44,227 nt of DNA from an uncultured Lachnospiraceae bacterium (GTDB taxonomy: Bacteria; Bacillota; Clostridia; Lachnospirales; Lachnospiraceae), in NCBI GenBank assembly GCA_910586955.1, contig CAJUMM010000006.1, forward strand, positions 1 to 44,227. The letters run 5' to 3'. Within the stretch, counting starts at the first letter, position 1. Each line of letters begins with the position of its first letter. A program made the translations under genes and the position numbers. A model generated the notes under the pieces. It was given only the letters and a program-made list of their open reading frames with translations, did not search any database and was not told where the DNA came from. Below are positions 15,671 to 24,390 of this stretch, one piece after another.

Positions 15671-15694
15671 ATTATTCATTTGCGGGAGATAATC

Positions 15695-17377
15695 ATGAGG
15701 ATTCTGCTGACGGCCATCAATGCCAAGTACATACATTCCAATCCGGCGGTTTACAGCCTGAAAGCGGCGGCGGGAGAGCTGTCATGTTTTGTGGAACTGG
15801 CCGAATTTACCATTAACCAGAGGACCGGAGAGATACTGGCAGAGATTTACCGCAGAAAGCCGGAGGTGCTTTTGTTTTCCTGTTATATCTGGAACATAGA
15901 GTATGTGAAAGAGCTGGCGGCGGAGTGTAAAAAAGTTCTTCCGGGGGTGCCCATATGGCTGGGCGGGCCTGAGGTATCTTATGATGCCAGGAAGACTCTG
16001 GAGGAAAACCAAAGCCTTACGGGGATTCTCACCGGGGAGGGGGAGGAAAGCTTTTGCCGCCTAATCGATTGCTATGTGAAGGGGGAGCCGGAAGCTCCCG
16101 GCGCCTTTGCAGGAGTTTTGGGAGCCGTGTACCGTTGTCCCCGGACAGGAGAGATCCTGGAGGGGCCTTTGGCGGAAAGCTGCCTGGATATGAGCGGTCT
16201 TCCCTTTCCCTATAAGAATCTGGAGGGGATGGAACACCGGATTCTCTACTACGAGTCCAGCCGGGGCTGTCCGTTTTCCTGCAGCTACTGCCTGTCGTCC
16301 ATTGAAAAATCCGTCCGTTTCCGGGACTTGGAGCTGGTGAAAAGGGAGCTTCGGTTTTTCCTGGACCGGAAGGTTCCCCAGGTAAAATTTGTGGACCGGA
16401 CCTTTAACTGCCGCCCCAAGCGGGCCCGGGCCCTCTGGCAGTTTCTTCTGGAACAGGATAACAAAGTGACGAATTTTCATTTTGAGATTGGAGCGGATCT
16501 GCTGGAAAAGGAGGATTTGGCACTGCTTGGGCAGATGCGCCCCGGCCTTGTCCAGCTGGAGATTGGCGTCCAGTCTACAAATCCCCGGACCCTGGAAGCT
16601 ATCCGCAGAAAGACGGACTGGGAGAAATTGAGATTCAATGTGGAACAAATCCGGAAAGGAGCCAATATCCACCAGCATCTGGATTTGATTGCGGGTCTCC
16701 CCTATGAGGATTACGGCAGCTTTGCCAGGTCTTTTGACCAGGTATTTGCCCTGGCTCCGGATCAGCTCCAGCTGGGATTTCTGAAGGTGCTGAAGGGAAC
16801 GGCCATATACCGGGAAGCAGAAACTTACGGGATTGTCTGGAAGGACAAGCCCCCCTATGAAGTGCTTTACACCGCCTGGCTGTCTTTTGCAGAAATTTTA
16901 CAGCTAAAGGCGATTGAAGAAATGGTGGAAATCTATTATAATAGTCATCAATTCCGGTATACATTGGGGCGGCTGCTGGAAGCATTTTCTTCACCGTTTT
17001 GCTTTTTTGAGGCTTTGGCTTCTTATTATGAGAAGACCGGGGGCTTTGGCAGGAATTTTTCCCGGCTGCAGCGCTATGAGATTCTCCTGGATTTTATACG
17101 GGAGAGGTTCCCGGAGGAGGAGGGAGCATACCGGGAGCTCCTCACTGTAGATCTGTACCTGCGGGAACGCTGTAAGAGCCGTCCGGCCTTTGCACCGGAC
17201 ACAAGGGCTTATGGGGAAAAGCTGCGGGAGATTCTGCGCCTTGTGGGAAAGCAGAACCATGTGGAGGTTCTGACGGAAAATACGGAAGATACAGCCTATC
17301 TGGTATTTGACTACGGCAGGCGCAATCCCCTCACCGGGGACGCAGGCCTAAGCCTTTGGAAGGGGCATTTATCATAA
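15695..17377 (+). CDS. B12-binding-domain radical SAM protein (DUF4080 type)
   Basis: A 560-aa protein from ATG 15695 (GCGGGAG upstream); the longer open frame upstream runs through the SRP RNA and is rejected. Residues about 1-140 form a cobalamin-binding-like Rossmann domain (LLTAINAKYIHSNPAVYSL). Radical SAM cluster residues CPFSCSYC lie at about 190-197, and the barrel has GVQSTNPRTL and the LIAGLPYED motif. The C-terminal about 160 residues match the DUF4080 extension. These proteins are widespread in Clostridia; the substrate is unknown. The canonical DxHxxG B12 motif is not evident. Confidence 0.85.
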   Translation: MRILLTAINAKYIHSNPAVYSLKAAAGELSCFVELAEFTINQRTGEILAEIYRRKPEVLLFSCYIWNIEYVKELAAECKKVLPGVPIWLGGPEVSYDARKTLEENQSLTGILTGEGEESFCRLIDCYVKGEPEAPGAFAGVLGAVYRCPRTGEILEGPLAESCLDMSGLPFPYKNLEGMEHRILYYESSRGCPFSCSYCLSSIEKSVRFRDLELVKRELRFFLDRKVPQVKFVDRTFNCRPKRARALWQFLLEQDNKVTNFHFEIGADLLEKEDLALLGQMRPGLVQLEIGVQSTNPRTLEAIRRKTDWEKLRFNVEQIRKGANIHQHLDLIAGLPYEDYGSFARSFDQVFALAPDQLQLGFLKVLKGTAIYREAETYGIVWKDKPPYEVLYTAWLSFAEILQLKAIEEMVEIYYNSHQFRYTLGRLLEAFSSPFCFFEALASYYEKTGGFGRNFSRLQRYEILLDFIRERFPEEEGAYRELLTVDLYLRERCKSRPAFAPDTRAYGEKLREILRLVGKQNHVEVLTENTEDTAYLVFDYGRRNPLTGDAGLSLWKGHLS

Positions 17378-17404
17378 GGAAGGGAAAACAATCATATTAC
17401 TGTC

Positions 17405-18118
17405 ATGAAAGATACCTACATAGCATTGGACCTGGAGACCACGGGACTGAACCCGTCTTCGGACCGGATTCTGGAGATTGGCGCAGTGAAAGTGGAGGAC
17501 GGGCAGATACGGGAAATTTATGAGACCCTTGTAAATCCGGGGATGAAAATCGGGGCCCGCATCCGGGAGCTCACGGGCATTACGGACGAGATGGCGGCAG
17601 AGGGAAAGGATACCAGGACAGCGGTAGGGGAGCTGGTAGAATTTTGCCGGGGTTATCCTTTGCTGGGGCATAATATTTTGTTTGATTACAGCTTTGTGAA
17701 ACGAAACGCCGTGAATTTTGATCTGGAGTTTGAGAAAGAGGGCATAGATACCTTAAAGATAGCCCGGGTTCTCTTTCCGGAGATGGAGCACCGGAGCCTT
17801 CAGGCCCTCTGCGGTTATTACCAGATCCGCCAGGAGAATGCCCACCGGGCATCCAGCGATGCCTTGGCAGCCATGGAGCTGTATGGACGGATGCGGGGAC
17901 AGTTTCCCGAAAGTCCCGGAGAATTGTTTGCTCCCAGGCCCTTGGTCTATAAAGTAAAAAAACAGGGGCCCATTACGCCGGCGCAAAAAGGGTACTTGAA
18001 TGATCTCTTAAAATATCATAAAATAGCCTTAGAGGTATCTGTAGAGACATTGACAAAGAATGAGGCTTCCCGCCTCATTGATAAGATCATTCTGGAACAT
18101 GGGAGGATTCAGAGATGA
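17405..18118 (+). CDS. DnaQ-like 3'-5' exonuclease (DEDDh family)
   Basis: A 237-aa nuclease. Exo I IALDLETTGL (residues 6-15), Exo II GHNILFDYSFV (about 88-98) and Exo III HRASSDALAAMEL (about 146) supply the four acidic residues and histidine of the DEDDh site. About 60 residues follow the domain, including a C-terminal segment (ITPAQKGYLNDLLKYH) seen in similar Clostridial proteins. It resembles the PolC/epsilon proofreading fold but stands alone, so a repair or RNA-trimming role is possible. Its stop overlaps the next small gene. Confidence 0.85.
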   Translation: MKDTYIALDLETTGLNPSSDRILEIGAVKVEDGQIREIYETLVNPGMKIGARIRELTGITDEMAAEGKDTRTAVGELVEFCRGYPLLGHNILFDYSFVKRNAVNFDLEFEKEGIDTLKIARVLFPEMEHRSLQALCGYYQIRQENAHRASSDALAAMELYGRMRGQFPESPGELFAPRPLVYKVKKQGPITPAQKGYLNDLLKYHKIALEVSVETLTKNEASRLIDKIILEHGRIQR

Positions 18119-18216
18119 ACTGGTACAGTAAAAAGACCAGGAAGATTATTTCCACGGTAATTATTGTGATACTGGTATTGGCAATGGTAATTCCTCTGCT
18201 TTCGTATGCCCTGTAA
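18115..18216 (+). CDS. 33-aa single-pass membrane protein
   Basis: The ATG overlaps the exonuclease stop (ATGA) and GGGAGG lies 7-8 nt upstream. The peptide begins MNWYSKKTRKI (basic) and continues as one hydrophobic helix to the end (STVIIVILVLAMVIPLLS). Tight coupling and a good ribosome site argue that it is real. It looks like the tiny tail-anchored proteins common in Lachnospiraceae; no function is known to me. An analogy to stressosome-linked Prli42 is possible only by size and topology. Confidence 0.6.
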   Translation: MNWYSKKTRKIISTVIIVILVLAMVIPLLSYAL

Positions 18217-18256
18217 CCGGGGCGGCTGCGGAAGGGAGATGTGAAAGGAACAAGTT

Positions 18257-19705
18257 ATGAAAAAGCATCTGTGGTTTATGGGATTTCTGCTGGCACTGGC
18301 GCTGACAGCCGCCGGAAGCAGGGAAGCCCAGGCAAAAGAGAAGGAAGAGTGGACCATTCACGAGGGAGTCTACATAGATGGGATTGACGTTTCCGGCATG
18401 ACGGAAGCCGAAGCCCGGCAGAAAGTAGACGAGTATGTACGGCAGCAGGGGGAGGAAACCCTTACGCTGGAGATTTTTGAAGATCAGCTGGAAGTGGGAC
18501 TGGCGGATCTGGGGCTTCGCTGCTCCAATCCGGACATTATTCATGAGGCGGCGGCCCTGGGAAAATCGGGAAATATCCTGAAGCGCTATAAGGAGCGCAA
18601 AGAGCTGGAGCACGAGAACCGGGTTTTTGAACTGGAATGGGAGCTGGATTCCGCACGGGTGTCCGACTATGTGAAAGAGGAGTGTATCCAGTTCGATCAG
18701 GAGGCCACGGATGCCACCCTGCAGAAGAAGGGCGATTCTTTTGAAGTAATTCCGGGAGAGGCCGGGGTGAAGCTGGATGTGGGGGGATCCGTCCAGGCCA
18801 TTGAGGATTTTATCAAAAATGAGTGGACCCATGAAAACGGGACCGTTACCCTTCCGGTGGAAACCGACTATCCCAGGGGAACCGAGGAAGAACTGGGCCG
18901 GGTAAAAGATGTTCTGGGGACTTATTCCACCAACTATGCGGGACCGGGAGCCAACCGCATTCAGAATATCGTAAATGCGGCCAAAATCCTCAACGGGATC
19001 GTGCTGTATCCGGGAGACGTGATTTCTTTTGACGAGAAGGCGCGGCCTTATACTGTGGCCAACGGCTATGTGCCTGCAGGCTCCTATCTGAACGGCAAGG
19101 TGGTAGACAGTATGGGCGGGGGCATCTGCCAGGTGTCTACAACTTTGTACAATGCGGTATTGCTGGCGGAGCTGGAAGTGGTGGAGCGTTCCAATCACTC
19201 CATGCTGGTAAGCTATGTTCCTCCGGCGGCGGATGCGGCCATTTCGGAGTCCTACAAGGATTTTAAGTTTAAGAATAATACCCAGGCGCCCATTTACATT
19301 GAGGCAGTGGCGGTGAACAATATTCTAACCTTTACCATCTACGGGGAGGAGACCCGTCCGGCCAACCGTACCATCAAGTACCAGAGCGTCACCCTTTCCA
19401 CAACGGATCCGGGACAGGTGATCGTGGCGGATCCCGGGCAGCCCATCGGCTTTAAAGCCATCGACGGAGCGCATATGGGGGCCGTGGCGGAGCTCTATAA
19501 GCATGTGTATGTAAACGGCGTGGAAGAGAGTGTAACCAAGGTAAACAAGAGCAGTTACCGGGCGTCACCCAGAACCATTACCATCGGCGTGGCCGGGGAT
19601 CCGGCACTGTCGGAGGAACTGCAGGCGGCTGTGGCAACCCAGGATGAGGCTACGGTGGACGCTACGCTGGCATCCTGCATGGCGCGGATGGGCCAGGGAC
19701 AGTAG
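18257..19705 (+). CDS. VanW-family exported protein
   Basis: A 482-aa protein with a signal peptide (residues 1-27, ending AQA) and a region opening with GVYIDGIDVSGMTEAEARQK, typical of the peptidoglycan-binding-like domain found before VanW. The VanW domain (about 220-370) shows YPGDVISFDEKARP and the signature MGGGICQVSTTLYNAVL. The C-terminal about 110 residues form a beta-rich extension. VanW occurs in some vancomycin-resistance clusters but most chromosomal members, including this one, have no van genes nearby; the role is in the cell envelope and otherwise unknown. Confidence 0.9.
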   Translation: MKKHLWFMGFLLALALTAAGSREAQAKEKEEWTIHEGVYIDGIDVSGMTEAEARQKVDEYVRQQGEETLTLEIFEDQLEVGLADLGLRCSNPDIIHEAAALGKSGNILKRYKERKELEHENRVFELEWELDSARVSDYVKEECIQFDQEATDATLQKKGDSFEVIPGEAGVKLDVGGSVQAIEDFIKNEWTHENGTVTLPVETDYPRGTEEELGRVKDVLGTYSTNYAGPGANRIQNIVNAAKILNGIVLYPGDVISFDEKARPYTVANGYVPAGSYLNGKVVDSMGGGICQVSTTLYNAVLLAELEVVERSNHSMLVSYVPPAADAAISESYKDFKFKNNTQAPIYIEAVAVNNILTFTIYGEETRPANRTIKYQSVTLSTTDPGQVIVADPGQPIGFKAIDGAHMGAVAELYKHVYVNGVEESVTKVNKSSYRASPRTITIGVAGDPALSEELQAAVATQDEATVDATLASCMARMGQGQ

Positions 19706-19712
19706 GTGCGGG

Positions 19713-20696
19713 ATGAAGGTCGGAAAGGTTTCGGAGACCATATTAAAGAGAAGTATTTTCAAACAGATACATAACAGGCGGGAGGAAGTGATTCTGGGAG
19801 CCGGAGTGGGGGAGGATTGTGCAGCCGTCAAGCTGGCTCCCGGGGAGATCTTTGTGATATCCACGGATCCCATCACAGGAACCGTTAAAGATATAGGAAC
19901 CCTGGCGATCCAGATTACGGCCAACGATCTGGCCAGCAGCGGAGCGGAGCCCATAGGCGTTATGCTGACGGTCCTTCTTCCCCAAGAGATTGAGGAGCCG
20001 GATATCCGGAAGATGATGGAGCAGGTGGAGGAAGCCTGTGGGAAGTGCCGCATGCAGGTGATGGGCGGCCACACAGAGGTAACCCGGGCCGTGACACAGC
20101 CGGTGATCAGCGTCACGGGAGTGGGGAAGGTCCGGGAGGAGAAACTGGTTACCACCTCGGGAGCCAGGCCAGGCCAGGATATTCTTGTGACCAAATGGAT
20201 CGGCATTGAGGGGACGGCTATCATTGCCAAGGAGAAAGAGGAGGAGCTTGGGAAGCGTTTTTCCAAAGGCTTTGTGGATACGGCGAAAGGCTTTGACGCC
20301 TTTCTTTCCGTACTTCCGGAGGCGGAGATTGCGGTGCGCACAGGAGTTAGCGCCATGCACGACGTGACGGAGGGCGGGATCTACGGGGCTCTCTGGGAGC
20401 TGGCGGAGGCCTCCGGGATCGGCCTGGAGATTGATTTAAAAGCTATTCCCATCCGTCAGGAGACCGTGGAAATCTGCGAATATTTCGGCCTCAATCCCTA
20501 TTATCTCATTTCCAGCGGCTGTATGCTGATGGCTGCGGACCGGGGCCATGACCTGGCAAGGGAGCTTGGAAAGGCCGGGATTCCGGCGGCAGTTATCGGA
20601 AAGGCAGTAACAGGCAGTGCAAAGCGGATCCAAAACGGCGGGGAGGAAAGCTTCCTGGAACGCCCTCACACGGATGAGCTTTATAAAATAAAATGA
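19713..20696 (+). CDS. AIR synthase (PurM/HypE/SelD-like) family protein
   Basis: A 327-aa protein from ATG 19713. The N-terminal ATP-binding half has GAGVGEDCAAV and STDPITG, and the central ITANDLASSGAEP matches the magnesium-binding NDxxxxGAxP pattern of AIR synthases. MGGHTEVTRAV and MHDVTEGGIYGALWEL follow in the C-terminal half. The pattern is closest to HypE-like proteins, which dehydrate a carbamoyl group in NiFe hydrogenase maturation, but no hyp genes are present and the HypE C-terminal PRIC cysteine is absent, so the substrate differs. It starts 8 nt after VanW and overlaps the longest frame of the Lrp gene. Confidence 0.85.
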   Translation: MKVGKVSETILKRSIFKQIHNRREEVILGAGVGEDCAAVKLAPGEIFVISTDPITGTVKDIGTLAIQITANDLASSGAEPIGVMLTVLLPQEIEEPDIRKMMEQVEEACGKCRMQVMGGHTEVTRAVTQPVISVTGVGKVREEKLVTTSGARPGQDILVTKWIGIEGTAIIAKEKEEELGKRFSKGFVDTAKGFDAFLSVLPEAEIAVRTGVSAMHDVTEGGIYGALWELAEASGIGLEIDLKAIPIRQETVEICEYFGLNPYYLISSGCMLMAADRGHDLARELGKAGIPAAVIGKAVTGSAKRIQNGGEESFLERPHTDELYKIK

Positions 20697-20740
20697 CCCG
20701 GTGCCGCAGGCTTATGCGGGCCAAGAGCAGGAGGAGAATT

Positions 20741-21223
20741 GTGAGAGAGAAAATATTGACGTTTATTGAGAAAAACAGCCGTGTAGATCTGCGGGATCTG
20801 GCCGTTATGCTGGGGGTAGACGAGGCCAGCGTGGCAAATGAGATTGCCGATATGGAGAAGGAGGGCATTATCTGCGGTTATCACACCCTGATTGACTGGG
20901 AGAAGACCGGAGAAGAGAAGCTGACGGCCCTTATTGAGGTGAAGGTAACGCCTCAGCGGGGACTGGGCTTTGACAAGGTGGCAGAGCGGATTTACAATTA
21001 TGCTGAGGTGGACAGCGTATATTTGATTTCAGGCGGCTTTGACTTTATGGTGATGATCGAGGGCAAAACCATGCGGGATGTGGCCCAGTTCGTGTCGGAT
21101 AAGCTGTCTCCCTTAGATTCCGTGCTGAGTACGGCCACCCATTTCGTGTTAAAGAAATATAAGGATCATGGCTCGATTATGGCGCATCAATCAAAAGACG
21201 AAAGGATGCTGGTGACACCGTGA
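20741..21223 (+). CDS. Lrp/AsnC-family transcriptional regulator
   Basis: A 160-aa regulator. GTG 20741 is preferred because AGGAGGAG (20729-20736) precedes it; an in-frame ATG at 20693 would add 16 basic residues and overlap the previous stop. Residues 1-50 are a winged helix-turn-helix (RVDLRDLAVMLGVDEASVAN); residues about 60-140 form the RAM effector-binding beta-alpha domain (GFDKVAERIYNYAEV, YLISGGFDFMVMIEG). Overlap with the aminotransferase start suggests it senses an amino acid and controls that operon. Confidence 0.85.
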   Translation: MREKILTFIEKNSRVDLRDLAVMLGVDEASVANEIADMEKEGIICGYHTLIDWEKTGEEKLTALIEVKVTPQRGLGFDKVAERIYNYAEVDSVYLISGGFDFMVMIEGKTMRDVAQFVSDKLSPLDSVLSTATHFVLKKYKDHGSIMAHQSKDERMLVTP

Positions 21224-22398
21224 GAAACCCTTTAGCAGATAAAATCGTAAATATTCCCCCTTCCGGCATACGGAAATTTTTTGATATTGTCAGTGAGATG
21301 CCGGATGCCATTTCCCTGGGCGTGGGAGAGCCGGATTTTGATACGCCCTGGCATATCCGGGATGAGGGCATTTATTCCCTGGAGCGGGGACGGACCTTTT
21401 ATACTTCAAATTCGGGCCTAAAGGAGCTGCGGGAGGAGATTGCCCGCTATCTGAAACGGCGGATTCATACTTCCTACGATCCTGACAAAGAGATTGTGAT
21501 CACCGTGGGAGGCAGTGAGGGCATCGATATGGCTTTCCGGGCCATGTTAAATCCCGGAGACGAGGTTCTGATTCCCCAGCCCAGCTACGTGTCTTACCAC
21601 CCCTGTACGGTTCTGGCAGACGGCGTGCCCAAGGTCATTGAGCTGAAGGCGGAGAATGAATTCCGTCTGACCAAAGAGGAACTTCTGGAAGCCGTCACCG
21701 ATAAAACAAAGATTCTGGTCCTGCCCTTCCCCAACAACCCTACCGGGGCCATTATGGAGAAGAAGGATCTGGAAGACATTGCCCAGGTTGCCATGGAGAA
21801 AGATTTGTATGTGCTCTCGGACGAGATTTATTCGGAACTCAGCTATAAAGGGGAGCATGTGTCCATTGCAAGCCTTCCGGGCATGAGGGAGCGGACCATT
21901 CTGATCAACGGATTTTCCAAGGCATATGCCATGACCGGCTGGCGTCTGGGTTATGCCTGCGGCCCGGCAGAGATTATCAAGCAGATGACGAAAATCCATC
22001 AGTATGCCATTATGTGCGCTCCCACCAACAGCCAGTATGCGGCGGTGGAGGCGTTAAGGAACGGCGACGAAGACGTACAGAGAATGCGGGAGGCCTATGA
22101 TCAGAGAAGGCGTTTCCTGGTTCATGCGCTCCGGGAAATGGGACTGGAATGCTTTGAACCCTTTGGGGCTTTCTATGTGTTCCCCTGTATCAAAGAGTTC
22201 GGCATGACTTCGGAAGAGTTTGCGGAGCGCTTCCTGGCAGCGGAGAAGGTGGCAGTGGTTCCGGGAACAGCCTTTGGGGACTGCGGGGAAGGGTACCTGC
22301 GCATTTCTTATGCCTATTCCCTGGAAGATTTAAAAGTAGCCCTGGGAAGACTGGAGAAGTTTGTGAACCGGCTGCGGGCGGAAGAAGAAGGCAGATAG
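21220..22398 (+). CDS. Class I/II pyridoxal-phosphate aminotransferase
   Basis: A 392-aa enzyme starting at GTG 21220, overlapping the Lrp gene by 4 nt. The PLP-lysine motif NGFSKAYAMTGWRLGYA lies near residue 232, the cofactor-binding NNPTGA near 173 and LSDEIYSEL near 204; the carboxylate-binding arginine lies in YLRISYAYS near 368. The fold-type I AspC/PatA group uses aromatic amino acids or aspartate with 2-oxoglutarate. Substrate cannot be fixed. The Lrp-aminotransferase pairing recurs in Clostridia and suggests amino-acid-responsive control. Confidence 0.9.
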   Translation: MRNPLADKIVNIPPSGIRKFFDIVSEMPDAISLGVGEPDFDTPWHIRDEGIYSLERGRTFYTSNSGLKELREEIARYLKRRIHTSYDPDKEIVITVGGSEGIDMAFRAMLNPGDEVLIPQPSYVSYHPCTVLADGVPKVIELKAENEFRLTKEELLEAVTDKTKILVLPFPNNPTGAIMEKKDLEDIAQVAMEKDLYVLSDEIYSELSYKGEHVSIASLPGMRERTILINGFSKAYAMTGWRLGYACGPAEIIKQMTKIHQYAIMCAPTNSQYAAVEALRNGDEDVQRMREAYDQRRRFLVHALREMGLECFEPFGAFYVFPCIKEFGMTSEEFAERFLAAEKVAVVPGTAFGDCGEGYLRISYAYSLEDLKVALGRLEKFVNRLRAEEEGR

Positions 22399-22399
22399 C

Positions 22400-22900
22400 A
22401 TGGCTTTGAATATTGTACTTTTGGAACCGGAGATTCCGGCCAATACCGGCAACATCGGCAGGACCTGCGTGGCAACAGGGACAAGGCTTCATCTCATCGA
22501 ACCTCTGGGCTTCCGCCTGGGGGAGAAAGATCTGAAACGGGCGGGGATGGATTACTGGTCCCGGTTGGATGTGACTACTTACAGCAATTACGAGGATTTC
22601 CTGGGCCGGAATCCCGGGGCAAAAATTTATATGGCAACCACAAAGGGGCGGCAGGTTTACTCGGAGGTGCAGTACGAATCCGACTGTTTCCTGATGTTCG
22701 GAAAAGAGAGCGCCGGAATTCCTGAGGAGCTTCTTAAGGAGCATCCGGAGACGGCGATCCGCATTCCTATGGTGGGAGAAACCCGCTCTTTGAATCTTTC
22801 CAACGCCGCAGCCATTGTCTTGTATGAGGCCCTGCGGCAGCATGGCTTTGCACATTTGAAGCTGGAAGGACAATTAACAAAATATAACTGGCTGTCCTGA
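22400..22900 (+). CDS. trmL: tRNA (cytidine/uridine-34-2'-O)-methyltransferase
   Basis: A 166-aa SPOUT-class enzyme that 2'-O-methylates the wobble base of tRNA-Leu isoacceptors. The trefoil-knot SAM-binding signatures are complete: LLEPEIPANTGNIGRTC (residues 6-22), FGKESAGIPEELL (about 99) and LNLSNAAAIVLYEALRQ (about 126). The length is typical of TrmL. It starts 1 nt after the aminotransferase stop. Confidence 0.95.
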   Translation: MALNIVLLEPEIPANTGNIGRTCVATGTRLHLIEPLGFRLGEKDLKRAGMDYWSRLDVTTYSNYEDFLGRNPGAKIYMATTKGRQVYSEVQYESDCFLMFGKESAGIPEELLKEHPETAIRIPMVGETRSLNLSNAAAIVLYEALRQHGFAHLKLEGQLTKYNWLS

Positions 22901-22923
22901 CAAAAGGACGGATAGGAGAACAC

Positions 22924-24180
22924 ATGAGACATCTGCGGATGGGGAAAAGGCGGTACCGGGCGATTGGATTGGTCTTGGCCTTGGCTTTGCTGCCAGGGAC
23001 GGTTTCTTATGCCACTGAGGGAATCGACAGAGAAATCGATGAACAGCAGGACGAGATCGATCGGACGGAGCAGGAAATCCGGGAGACGGAAGCGAGAAGG
23101 AAAAAGCTGGAGGACGCCAAGGCTAACATGGAGAATTACCTGGCGGACTTAAATAAACAGTATGCCTCTATCAGCGAGGAATTGGAGGATCTGCAGGGCC
23201 GGATTGAGGAGAAAGAGAAAGAGATCGAGGAGACCCAGGCGGATCTGGAGGAAGCCAGGCGGATTGAGGAGAAGCAGTATAAGGACATGAAGACCCGGAT
23301 TCAGTATATGTATGAGAATCCCAGGGGATCCTTTTTCTCCATTCTTCTGGAGGGAGGAAGCTTTTCCGATGCCCTCAATGAGTACAATTATGCGGTGAGC
23401 ATTGCGGCTTATGATAAGCAGATGATGGAAAATTACATTGCCCAGAAGGAGGCCATTGCAGATAAGGAAAGCCAGCTGGAGGGAGAGAAAGAGGCTTTAG
23501 ACGAGCTTCATGCGTCGGTGGAAGCGAAACAGCAGGAGGTTTCTGCCCTGGCGAAGAATACTTCCAGCCAGATTGGCCAGCATGTGAACCAGATTGCGGC
23601 CGCCCAGGCGGAGCTGGAGGGACAGGAGAATACCCTGGAGAACCAGCGGAAGGTTTTGGATGAGCTGATTGCGGAGAAGAGGCGCATCGAGGCTGCCCTG
23701 GAGGCTGCCAAAGAGGCGGAGATTAACAATTCCCTGGGAGATGTGACGGGTGTTCATACCACGGAACAGGAGAACACCCAGTATGGCGGGTACAGTGCCT
23801 CCGAGGAGGAGGTGACGGCTTTGGCCGTACTGATTCACTGTGAAGCGGCCAACCAGGGGGCGGCGGGTATGCTGGCAGTGGGAGCCGTTGTGATGAACCG
23901 GATCCGGGATCCCCGTTTTGCCCAAGGTGATATTATGAGCGTGATCCGGGCTCCCGGACAGTTTTCACCTGTGACTTCCGGGCGTTTTGATCTGGTACTC
24001 CAGCAGGACTTAGATTCCGTGAGCCCCGCCTGCTACGAGGCGGCCCGGCGGGCCATCGCCGGTGAATCCAATGTGGGAAACCGGGTGTTCTTCCGGACCT
24101 ACCGGAACAATCCGGCTTTAAGCGGCCTGATTATCGGAGATCATATTTTCTCTTATCACTGGGATTACCGGCCGGAATAA
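22924..24180 (+). CDS. Exported coiled-coil cell-wall hydrolase (SleB/CwlJ catalytic domain)
   Basis: A 418-aa protein with a signal peptide ending near residue 31 (TVSYATEG), a long coiled coil (about 33-280, heptad-like EQEIRETEARRKKLED, PcsB-like arrangement) and a C-terminal Hydrolase_2 domain (about 290-415: LAVLIHCEAANQGAAGMLAV, VVMNRIRDPRF, GQFSPV). The glutamate in HCEA is the probable catalytic acid of this lytic transglycosylase-like family. The combination fits a division- or spore-associated peptidoglycan hydrolase regulated through its coiled coil. It is the last gene before the tRNA. Confidence 0.9.
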   Translation: MRHLRMGKRRYRAIGLVLALALLPGTVSYATEGIDREIDEQQDEIDRTEQEIRETEARRKKLEDAKANMENYLADLNKQYASISEELEDLQGRIEEKEKEIEETQADLEEARRIEEKQYKDMKTRIQYMYENPRGSFFSILLEGGSFSDALNEYNYAVSIAAYDKQMMENYIAQKEAIADKESQLEGEKEALDELHASVEAKQQEVSALAKNTSSQIGQHVNQIAAAQAELEGQENTLENQRKVLDELIAEKRRIEAALEAAKEAEINNSLGDVTGVHTTEQENTQYGGYSASEEEVTALAVLIHCEAANQGAAGMLAVGAVVMNRIRDPRFAQGDIMSVIRAPGQFSPVTSGRFDLVLQQDLDSVSPACYEAARRAIAGESNVGNRVFFRTYRNNPALSGLIIGDHIFSYHWDYRPE

Positions 24181-24204
24181 TCGGAATAATTTTTGTATTT
24201 TTGC

Positions 24205-24233
24205 TGGACAAACGCCGGATTGTGTGTTATCAT
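24205..24233 (+). promoter_or_regulatory. tRNA-Pro promoter
   Basis: TGGACA (24205-24210), 17 bp, TATCAT (24228-24233). The predicted start lies about 25 nt before the mature tRNA. Confidence 0.65.
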
Positions 24234-24263
24234 TATTAGCGCTGGTAATACGGACAGCAGAAG

Positions 24264-24337
24264 CGATGCGTGGCTCAGCTTGGTAGAGCGCTGCGTTCGG
24301 GACGCAGAGGTCGCAGGTTCAAATCCTGTCGCATCGA
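24264..24337 (+). tRNA. tRNA-Pro, anticodon CGG
   Basis: A complete 74-nt cloverleaf. The acceptor stem is CGATGCG / CGCATCG with discriminator A, the anticodon stem CTGCG / CGCAG encloses loop TTCGGGA (anticodon CGG at 24298-24300), and the T arm is GCAGG-TTCAAAT-CCTGT. The 3' CCA is not encoded. It reads the CCG proline codon. Confidence 0.96.
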
Positions 24338-24352
24338 TCCTTGGCAGGGGCG

Positions 24353-24390
24353 CCGGAAACCTTTTTTCATAGGGTTTCCGGTCTTTTTTT
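24353..24390 (+). terminator. Terminator after tRNA-Pro
   Basis: CCGGAAACC / GGTTTCCGG with an 11-nt loop is followed by a run of seven T. The tail reaches the stop codon of the convergent membrane-protein gene; the loop's T-tract means the opposite strand lacks a clean T-run. Confidence 0.85.

Noticed and set aside
15536..15694. N-terminal extension of the radical SAM frame
   Set aside because: It passes through the 3' half of the SRP RNA and its terminator. ATG 15695 with its own ribosome site begins the conserved domain.
18257..19705. VanW as a sign of vancomycin resistance
   Set aside because: No vanA/B-type ligase, vanH, vanX or VanRS genes are present; chromosomal VanW proteins are common in Clostridia.
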